A program made the position numbers and the translations under genes. This document shows, one piece after another, positions 57,001-64,000 of a stretch of DNA of 64,000 bases (positions are counted from its first letter, which is position 1; each line of letters begins with the position of its first letter). The notes under the pieces were generated by a model. The model searched no databases. It worked only from the letters and a program-made list of their open reading frames with translations, and was not told the DNA's origin. The DNA comes from Bolinopsis microptera (lineage: Eukaryota > Ctenophora > Tentaculata > Lobata > Bolinopsidae): NCBI RefSeq assembly GCF_026151205.1, contig NC_087074.1:5332001-5396000 (forward strand), read 5' to 3'.

Positions 57001-59919
57001 TGCTTCTACTCATTTCGCAGCCTCCTTTCTTTACTTCTTAGAGGCCGTTCACATATTACGTAATCACTTATTGGACAATTTTTACCCCCCGGCCCACCCC
57101 ACTACATAGCTATTATGTCAAAATTACACTAGCGTAATCATTTGGAAATCCCTCTCCCTCTCGGCCGATTACGTAATACTTGGTTTCGTTTTGAAAGCTG
57201 CCTCGTTGTTGCGGGGTTGTTACCCAAAACGGAGTAGTTGTCTGAGAGATTGCAGGTTGCAGCACCGCCAGCCAGATGGGGGGGGGGGGTGCTTTTTCCT
57301 TGTCCTTCTTCACAGAGCTGTAGATGTAGCCATCTGAATGCAGCAGTTGTTTAGTTATTCTCGTACTTTCTAGGAATGTCAAACAGATTGGCATGTTGGA
57401 TTAGAATAATATGTAATTTGACCGCTCTTCTTTCAATATTTACCCGAGGTTACAGGATATCTCGTATACTTCGTTCAGGGTATTTTTCTTGAGTGACATG
57501 ATCTGATCACCGTGGGACCCTGGGTCTCAAGCGGTTGTAGCAGGTCGTTTACCAAGATTCGAAATTGACGAAAAAAGTGACAGAATTTAAAAAGCAACAA
57601 CAACAGTATGGCTATTACCTAGCAAGTTAGGAACGAGGGCCGATCTCCTTTTCTTTTGCGACACGGCCACGGTCCTTTCGGTACAGATTTCCACGGCCCA
57701 CGCACCATAGTCAGGACGCAACTCCAGGCATATGCAGTCTTGTTATTCTCGCAGCTTTTTGATGAGTGATGACGGCCCTTCAGTTGGCCATGGATCTCAG
57801 GAGGGCTAGTTGTCAGCCACCGTGGTTTGTGTGGAATTAAGACCTACGAGTGTCTTTCTTGATGGTGGAATAGCATGATAATTAATGACGTGGTTCAACT
57901 TCCGAGTGTGTCGTTATTGACCCAGTTGATCGATTTAAGAAGTTAAATCAACGTACAGGAGTAATGACCAAGATATAGCATGTTTTTAAACTAGTATTCG
58001 TAAAAGTTTCACAACATTGTATTTAATTTATCAATTTTGTGGTCCTAGTGGGTCGCTAATGACCCATTTAACCGATTTTTTGCAGTTTATGATGATAATC
58101 ACTTGCTGAGAGGCGAGTTTGCACTTATGATGTCATGTTTTAGGCTGAATTCAAGAAGTTACATGGACATATGCAGTAATAAGCAAGTGAGCCGAGTGGG
58201 TCGTTAATGACCCAAATTCTTTATTTCTAAAAAGTTAGAGTCACACAGTATTGGTCATATATGTTTTTAACTTATGCTACAGTTTTTATTTTATCCTAAC
58301 GTCTTTGTTTCAGAAGTTAAAGCCGAAAAACCGTGATGGGTCGTTTGCGACCCGGACGAGTGGGTCGTATGCGACCGCAGTTAGTAAACAGCGTCTAGAT
58401 CTGTTTGTGAACATTTGATTATCACGGGCTTTTCATTTGTCTCAAGGAAATCGTTGCCCGCAACTATTTTGTTCTCAAAAAATAAGCCTACATAAAGTTT
58501 AAATGTCCCAATCAAGGCAAGAAGTTAAGTGAAATATTTTCCAATTATGACGACTAATTAGTCTAATTATTTAATTGTTAGTGATTAATTGGGTCTCGAC
58601 TGGAAAGTCAATAATGTAGCCCAATAAATTTTGAGCATATGTGCGAAAGATTCGTGGCGTTTAGTATTTTGGTTTGTCCTCTATAGCCTCTAGAAAAGGT
58701 GAGTCGTAAACGACCCTATCGTCCCTAATGGGTTAATTGAACTCTCCTCAATTTGAGCAGGTTGAGAAACACTAATAAAAGCTGCATTTTATCGCACATA
58801 TATTGTGTACTCTGTAAATTATAAAACATTTTAAAAATTTTAAAAATCGCCTTATTATATGTCCCTTTCACAGCTACTTCAGGTGGTATCGTCAGCAAAA
58901 CAAGAGTTCATAGTCCTGATCGGAGTGGTGGGGGTTGTTATCCTCCTTGTGGGCACCATTATGTACTTTGTGGAGTTCCAAATCCCTGATGTATGCTATA
59001 TTATAGCAGTTTATCAGCAGTTTCTGTGTTTCTTCCTTCTTATCTGTTTCTTTTGTTCCTAATTGGAAATAGCGCTTGTTTGAAGTGATTATGCCTGTTA
59101 ATATTGCACATGTGCCATGTACAGTTCCGTCAATTTTCTTTGAAAATAAAATCGTTGTTACACGATTATTTAAAGGAAAACATAACACTTATCCTTAGCA
59201 AACTAAGCTAAGAAAAATAGTTCATGAATTATTTATCCTCAGGAAGGCGACGAAAACGTTGATTTTAAATCTATTCTACACGGTTGCTGGTGGGCCATCG
59301 TTACCATAACAACAGTCGGTTATGGAGACCTTTTTCCGAAGTAAATGAAATACCTGATCAATTCGTATTGAATCACCACAATTAGCTTGGATGTTTTTTC
59401 ACAGACCCATATTCTCTGAAAATATCCCAATCTCTTCAGAGATTTCAATTCTTTTACAGTGTTACAATGTGTTACAAATATGTTTACTGACCTCATCAAT
59501 TCTGGGGTCCCATTCTTTTCAGAGACTTCCATTTTGATATCCTCCCTTTCAGGTCTTCATTAGGCAAGTTGACGGGAAGTTTTGTTGTACTGTTTGGAAT
59601 CGTGGTCCTCGCATTCCCCATGACCATCATCATCTCCAAGTTCCAAGACTCCTTCACCATCAAGAAACTGATCGCCAACAAGGAAATGACCCGAAAGCTG
59701 CGTGAAATGGCCATCAGTGGTTACTTGAATAGTTACAACTCATCCCAAATAATGAACGGGAAACCGAAAGCTCATGTCCCTCGAAAATCAGTTCTTAAAG
59801 AAGGCTCTCTGGAGACACCAATCGAGGAGGCAGAGGAGTCACCAGCACCAGAATATCAGCAATCTATTGGACTGCCTCAATCTAGCACTCAATCAGAATA
59901 TTCAGGGCCGTATAAATAA
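53921..59919 (+). CDS. Shaker-superfamily voltage-gated K+ channel subunit (500 aa visible, 5' incomplete)
   Basis: Nine exons join in phase: 53921-54079, 54234-54340, 54588-54738, 55009-55241, 55415-55619, 55800-55874, 58883-58990, 59243-59340, 59553-59919. The order is the cytoplasmic T1 tetramerisation domain (YPNTLLGDPD, then YYFDRNQDLFNAILYFYQS), S1 (VWGFMDLACIIMTISLL), S2, S3 (NVMDILAVSPFYLELL), S4 (RIVRVVRVLKLVRHS, a basic residue every third position), S5, pore with TVGYGD, S6, and a tail ending in a TAA. T1 lacks the zinc site of Kv2-4, so it is Kv1-like there. The S6 gate reads LAFPMTIII: the second proline of the PxP hinge is absent, as in electrically silent modifier subunits. A voltage-gated K+ channel subunit of the plasma membrane is certain; a modifier role is inferred. 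The first exon is missing. Confidence 0.93.
54234..54340 (+). CDS. Kv exon (T1, second part)
   Basis: RRAAFYDAKTSMYYFDRN followed by AILYFYQSPGTF is the conserved T1 core. Phase 0 to phase 2. Confidence 0.92.
54588..54738 (+). CDS. Kv exon (T1 end to S1 linker)
   Basis: Starts RPPEMMDPVVVEEELDFFG, the usual end of T1. There is no His/Cys zinc-site motif. Phase 2 to phase 0. The acceptor (acaatag) lies 30 bp after a perfect AT-rich hairpin. Confidence 0.85.
55009..55241 (+). CDS. Kv exon (S1-S2)
   Basis: Two hydrophobic segments, S1 (WGFMDLACIIMTISLLVIE) and S2 (YMLDVVINLFFTVDLIIK). The donor is AA|GTTAGT, phase 2; reading through it meets a stop about 36 bp later. Confidence 0.9.
55276..55417. 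repeat. 71-bp tandem duplication spanning a splice acceptor
   Basis: The copies at 55276-55346 and 55347-55417 are nearly identical, and each carries acttttgtag followed by gatattt. Only the second acceptor leads into the S3 exon; after the first the frame meets a TAG. Confidence 0.92.
55415..55619 (+). CDS. Kv exon (S2-S3 linker, S3)
   Basis: KRFFLNTVNVMDILAVSP is the conserved S3 start; the exon ends PHFFALK in phase 0. A (gtaatcatt)n microsatellite follows within the intron (55644-55716). Confidence 0.9.
55800..55874 (+). CDS. Kv exon (S4 voltage sensor)
   Basis: 25 codons, phase 0 to phase 0. The S4 has four arginines and one lysine at three-residue spacing, ending RHSRQLTEVLE. Confidence 0.93.
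56076..58732. mobile_element. piggyBac-like non-autonomous fold-back element (2.66 kb) in Kv intron
   Basis: A TTAA on each side (56072-56075 and 58733-58736) flanks a perfect 14-bp terminal inverted repeat, cccattagggacga. TTAA duplication with CCC-starting ends is the piggyBac superfamily signature. Inside, arms of about 580 bp (about 56209-56791 and 57791-58375) are inverted copies of one another, around a centre of about 1 kb. The arms repeatedly contain palindromic gggtcgtta/taacgaccc-type motifs. No transposase frame is present. The element fills most of the intron between the S4 and S5 exons. Confidence 0.85.
58883..58990 (+). CDS. Kv exon (S5)
   Basis: The acceptor ctacttcag was chosen over cacag nine bases earlier because the S4-S5 linker length then matches Shaker. 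S5 reads FIVLIGVVGVVILLVGTIMY. Phase 0 to phase 0. Confidence 0.88.
59243..59340 (+). CDS. Kv exon (pore)
   Basis: WWAIVTITTVGYGDLFP is the pore helix plus the K+ selectivity filter. Ends in phase 2. Confidence 0.96.
59553..59919 (+). CDS. Kv exon (S6 and C-terminal tail)
   Basis: Opens with SSLGKLTGSFVVLFG and continues through S6 (LAFPMTIIISKFQDSF). A Ser/Pro/Gln-rich tail of about 85 residues follows to the TAA. Confidence 0.94.
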
Positions 59920-60740
59920 ATTTATTAAACGGTCAAGTAATGAAGGTACAATGAAGTAAAACCCAATTTTACGGGCCTGTTTTTTATGCGATTTTAAAAC
60001 CATTCGACTATTCAGTATTCAGTTCCCACACAACATACGTCTATCCCGTATTAAACTAATTACAACACTGAAAATCTATTACATTTATTAAGGATGTTAC
60101 AGAAGGAATGTATTTAATGTAGTTTGAGGAGTCCTAACGTCCGACAATGGCGTTTCTCTTGTCGCTAATATATTCAAACAGAAATTCTCACCGCAATATT
60201 CCGGCGATTCTTACACATATTTTAAATCCGGACGTTGAGTACACTGTATTTAGTACCTGGGGCTGTGTTTTTTCACCAACAATTGGTGTGTTCCAAGAAT
60301 TGATGAGTTTTCTATAAATAGTAAGTTCATTACTTCATTTTCCATTCAGCTGTATAAGTATTGTATGTGTTTGAAATGTGTGGTTCATGGTTGTAGTGCA
60401 ACCAAAACAGTAACACTTTGCTACCTTCATAATGTGATCGTAACATATTTATTGCAGATTATATTGAGAATTCAGATGTTCCGATTTAGAAATTTGTCTA
60501 ATTCGTTTTTGTTCTACTAAGTATTTTAAAATCTTCCAAAATGTCCCTTCAATTCTGATGATTTTCCGTTTATCAAATTTTTCTTCGTTAATTTAGAATC
60601 CAGTACCTCAATTGCTTCTTGTGCCAACTACAGTGTAATTAACTGATTGGTTATTGGCCAGTCAAACCTGTCGAATTTTAGTCCAAGAGAGCATATTATA
60701 TATTTGAGTAGTACCCAAAAATTGTATCGTAACTCCTCTC
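59920..60740. other. 3' flank of the Kv gene, no gene recognised
   Basis: Probably begins with the Kv 3' UTR. An AATAAA overlaps the stop codon and is too close to be the working polyadenylation signal. No coding content. Confidence 0.5.
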
Positions 60741-60747
60741 AAGAGTT

Positions 60748-61510
60748 TAGAGTTGACCGCACTCCAGGACCATCAGCCAGATCAGATCCGCGGCAGTGGG
60801 ACCCCCAGACACATAGCTCCACTTGAGAAAATATGTGTCTGTTCCAGAGAAAGAGGTCGCTCACTATTTTACCAATCTCGACCTGCTTCCCCGGACATGA
60901 CTAGAGTCATGGGGCTGGCACAAGGAGTCAACTACTCCTCCCACTGTGACCCCCTTAATCATAATGTAAGGGAGATCGTCTAAAATCGTCCTTAGTGGTG
61001 TAAAATCGAAGGGATGTGGTAGTGACGTTCCTTAATATAATGGAGATCGTCGAAAGTGGTTTAAAATCCCCATCCTTGGTGTAAATTGTGATGGTTGTCC
61101 AAAGTCCACGATCCACTCAGCCACTACTGATGGGCAGTACAACGTCGCCAGAAAGAGCCGGTCGCACCATGAGAGGAGGCAAGCTGTTCTTCCTTTCCAG
61201 ATCAGTCTGGCTTTCTTCGTCTTGTGTTTGGAGACCAAGCTCCAAATCAGGTTCGTAAGTCTGTGTCCAGTTATGGAACCTTTTCCTTCGGGTTTGCATG
61301 AACATGAACTTCATGCTTTGATCCAGGTAATGCTGGAATTCTCCGAAGGTTCTTTCGGTGGCATTGTCCAGCCTCTGGATCATTATGTTATAGGTCCTAA
61401 GCCGGTGGTGGCGGTCCTGCTGTCGGCCTTTACTGTCCAGTACCTTAGTGGCGTGTTGTAGATAATTGTTGAGATCAAATTTGATCAATCAAGCGGATTC
61501 GAAATTTAAC
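60748..61510 (-). pseudogene. Damaged paralogue of the small membrane-protein gene
   Basis: The frame 61488-61117 shares the C-terminal region of the gene at 62313-62726: NATERTFGEFQH, SMKFMFM, EPDLELGLQT and QTDLERKNSLPPLMVRP. The 3' flank is also alike. Against its paralogue it lacks about 130 bp that carry the start codon and the membrane segment. It has no ATG at the start of its open frame (the first codon is TTG), and the residues before RLRTYNIM do not resemble the paralogue. Most likely a pseudogene; use of a different upstream exon is the alternative. Confidence 0.65.
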
Positions 61511-61954
61511 AGATTGTTGAGCTGAGGATAAAAATATAACGAACCAAGATGCGAAAGAATTAGTAACGGTATACGGCATTGAATTTAGAAGTAAACATTA
61601 TACTCCTTTATCAACTAAGACAATGACATAGGAAAACTGGCTGAAAATTGTGAACTGAAAAGTGTCCCATACACTTTTGCCGTTAACAGTTAAAGAGTGA
61701 GACTTTTATTTAAAAAGTTGAGTAAATAAGCGAGAATAAGCACAAAAGTATAATCCTGGTAGAATTTTCATGTAAAGGGAATGAAAGTAAAATGAAAAAG
61801 AGAAATTATGACTGATCTGACTGAATAAATAATTTAGATCGGCCAAAATACGGATTCTCTAGGAGCTGATGATATAAGTACATAAGGAAACATTCAATTG
61901 AAACAACCTGCCAAAGTTAAACCCAAAAATGAACAGCAATCCCCTTCCCAAATT
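61511..61954. other. Spacer between the two duplicated units
   Basis: AT-rich sequence with no recognisable gene; presumably 5' flank of the damaged copy. Confidence 0.45.
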
Positions 61955-62312
61955 TGGAGTTAACCGCACTCCAGGACCATCAGCCAGATCAGATCCGCGG
62001 CAGTGGGACCCCCAGACACACATCTCAACTTGAGAGAATGTGTCTGTTCCAGAGAAACATGTCGCTAACCAATCTCGACCTGCTTCTCCGGACATGACTA
62101 GAGTCATGGGGCTGGCACAAGGAGTCAACTACTCCCCCCACTGTGACCCCCCTTAGTGTAAGGGAGATCGTCTAAAATCATCATCTAATTTGGTGTAAAA
62201 TCGTAGGGTCGCTGTAGTCCAATCTTCCTTAACATAAGGAACTGAACTACAGTCGACAGTGGTATAAAATCCTCATCCTTGGTGTAAATTGTGATGGTAG
62301 TCCACGATCCAT

Positions 62313-62726
62313 TTAGCCACTGATGGGCAGTACAACGTCTCCAGAAAGAGCCGGTCGCACCATGAGTGGAGGCAAACTGTTCTTTCTTTCCAGATCAGTC
62401 TGGCTTTCTTCATCTTTTGTTTGGAGACCAAGCTCCAAATCAGGTTGGTCAGTCTGTGACCAGTTGTGGAACCTTTTGTTGCTTCGGGTTTTCATAAACA
62501 TGAACTTCATGCTTCTATCCAGGTGGTGCTGGAATTCGCCGAACGTCCTTTCGGTGGCATTATCCAGCTGCTGGATCATCATATTGCAGGTTCTAAGCCT
62601 GGTGGTGGCAGTCCTGCTGTCTGCCTTCGTGGCCACCAACAAGTGGACAAAGAGTCCGAGTAGGCAGGACGTCAATATCAGAGTAAATATTGCCGCCACT
62701 AACATGGAGTCTTTGTCAAGTACCAT
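62313..62726 (-). CDS. Small single-pass membrane protein, unknown family (137 aa)
   Basis: ATG at 62726, single exon. Residues 8-32 (SMLVAAIFTLILTSCLLGLF) form one hydrophobic segment, either a membrane anchor or an uncleaved signal. A polar region of about 100 residues follows with NATERTFGEFQHHLDRSM, an acidic DLELGLQTKDEE part and a C-terminal SLPPLMVRP. I do not recognise the family. A sequence of about 750-870 bp containing this gene and its 3' flank is duplicated about 1.2 kb downstream; the blocks differ by many substitutions, and the open frame with similar C-terminus in both suggests that the protein is real. A TATAAAA lies about 106 bp upstream. Confidence 0.65.
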   Translation of the reverse strand: MVLDKDSMLVAAIFTLILTSCLLGLFVHLLVATKADSRTATTRLRTCNMMIQQLDNATERTFGEFQHHLDRSMKFMFMKTRSNKRFHNWSQTDQPDLELGLQTKDEESQTDLERKNSLPPLMVRPALSGDVVLPISG

Positions 62727-62831
62727 ATTAGTGATGTGAGTTGGATGATCAAAGTTGAGATCAAATTGCGAATCGAAGCGAATTCAAAGAGAGTTCTAAC
62801 AGATTGGCTGCTGTGCAAACGTGTTGCTAGG

Positions 62832-62838
62832 TTTTATA
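62832..62838 (-). promoter_or_regulatory. Putative TATA box of the membrane-protein gene
   Basis: The minus strand reads TCTATAAAAC about 106 bp upstream of the ATG at 62726. The distance allows a short 5' UTR. Confidence 0.4.
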
Positions 62839-63486
62839 GATAAAACTGCACGTGCGACACTATTTTCATCTGTGCTTGCCAAAAAATAAAAGTCGTGCGT
62901 GCAATTACTAATTTTACGGCTTGTCGCCTAGCGACGTATCTTCAAGGTATCCTGACGAGTTTGTGGGTGGATAAAGAGGAGTTGGGTGATATTTATGCGG
63001 ATTTTTGGATAGACGCGGAACCACTCTATCGTATTATATAATACACTCTAGCTTTAGAAAACTTTAGTGTAATTGATCAATAAAATAATTAATTATGACG
63101 CCGCGCCATCTTGTATATATTGGATGCGTATGGTTCCCGCGCTCAGCCGACCTTTTTTCGAATTCCCAATAAGAACACCATGTCGTGGGTAGAAAGTAGA
63201 AACATAGTCACGTTTGGACTAGTCGGAGTACATATTGTATAAAACAACTTTTTATCCTTTAATTGACGATGCACGCAATACCCAGATTTAGGTCGAGTAC
63301 TCTTAGAAGAAGAGTTTATTTTTAGAATCCTTAGTTTCAGAGAGAGTATTCGGTAAATTATTTTCATGAAGGTGACACAAAAGGATCTTGCACCCCGGTC
63401 CGCAATTGTTAAATTTTTGCACCTGTATTTGTTTATGAGGGATTCTCTACTTATTTAATCTAGGTACCGAAGTAATGTCCTCTAGC
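62839..63486. other. Spacer, no gene recognised
   Basis: AT-rich; only short open frames without recognisable content. Confidence 0.45.
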
Positions 63487-63787
63487 CAGTGGCGTAACAA
63501 AGGGCCCCGCCGACCAGCTGTGTTGGGGGGGGGGGGGGGGGGGGGGACATATGGAGACAATTTCGAAAAACTTAACTACGGTACTAGAAAAACTGCGCGT
63601 TTTGATCTAGAAACACACTTTTTTGAGATTCTACCGGCGTATCCTCTAAGATCAACAAATTTGTTCAATTTTAGGGAGTGGCGCCAATAGGGGAGGAGGC
63701 GTCAACAGGGGGGGGGGGGGGGGGGGGGCTTTTTCCGTGGGAGGGGGGCCGGGGGTGGGGGTGCCAATAGGCAACGTTACACCACTG
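63487..63787 (-). mobile_element. hAT-type MITE, copy 3 (diverged, poly-G expanded)
   Basis: The ends are cagtggcgtaac and gttacaccactg. The flanks are cctctagc (63479-63486) and cctctagg (63788-63795), an 8-bp target-site duplication with one mismatch. The interior is homologous to copies 1 and 2 in reverse orientation (gcgccaatag and the aaattgaacaaatt-like segment), with G runs of about 20 bases at about 63525-63546 and 63708-63728. Confidence 0.85.
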
Positions 63788-64000
63788 CCTCTAGGCCAAT
63801 TAGTGGGGCAGAGTAAATGGTATTTCATCACAGCTGCTGTACAATATTATGTAACCAACAAAACAGTAAATTGGTTATTCTTTGTGGAGCAATGGTATTA
63901 ATCTTTGTTCTTTTCTATAGTCGTTTCAAGCCCGGCGAAGCTTTCTGCCGACTGAGGTATAGGCACAAAACATCCTCGATCACTAATACCAAACAGATTT
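63788..64000. other. Window end, no gene recognised
   Basis: No ORF or repeat identified. Confidence 0.4.

Noticed and set aside
57113..57394. 93-codon minus-strand frame inside the fold-back element, possible transposase remnant
   Set aside because: No DDE-type motif or piggyBac similarity; overlaps a poly-G run.

Overview
This is eukaryotic, AT-rich, intron-bearing nuclear DNA from an invertebrate animal. The evidence is a spliced Shaker-superfamily K+ channel gene, a spliced coiled-coil gene, GT-AG introns, and several animal-type non-LTR retrotransposons. Nothing fixes the phylum. A cnidarian or other early-branching metazoan is a reasonable guess, but only an inference.

Layout. 0-1.6 kb: reverse-transcriptase fragment of a non-LTR element (+). 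1.6-9.9 kb: no recognisable gene, with a perfect 10 x 27 bp array at 6.6 kb. 9.9-20.0 kb: a nine-exon gene (+) for an unrecognised Ser/Pro-rich, Lys-rich and coiled-coil protein. 22.3-23.2 kb: terminal exon of a zinc-finger gene (-). 27-29 kb: 60-bp satellite-like array with higher-order structure. 29-35.9 kb: no supportable gene. 35.9-37.3 kb: decayed LINE 3' end running into a 7-bp repeat array. 37.7-38.2 kb: 510-bp pure pyrimidine tract. 39.4-41.8 kb: 21-bp array containing a hAT-type MITE, the whole block having been duplicated. 42.7-52.6 kb: two non-LTR elements head to tail (-). 53.9-59.9 kb: Kv channel gene (+), with a piggyBac-like fold-back element in one intron. 60.7-62.8 kb: tandemly duplicated small membrane-protein gene (-), one copy damaged. 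63.5-63.8 kb: another hAT-type MITE.

The most interesting object is the larger retrotransposon (46.2-52.6 kb). It has three ORFs on the minus strand. ORF1a has a PHD-like zinc domain, a coiled coil and zinc knuckles. The second ORF joins an AlkB-like 2-oxoglutarate/Fe(II) dioxygenase to an SGNH-type esterase, and most catalytic residues of both are visible. ORF2 has an EEP endonuclease and a reverse transcriptase. PHD and esterase modules are known in CR1-like elements; an AlkB-type nucleic-acid demethylase fold in such an element is not something I can name a described family for.

The Kv gene has an intact T1, voltage sensor and TVGYGD filter, but the S6 gate motif lacks the second proline of PxP, as in electrically silent modifier subunits. 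Its first exon is not found in the window. All exon calls are hand-made from splice sites and reading phase, without transcript support.
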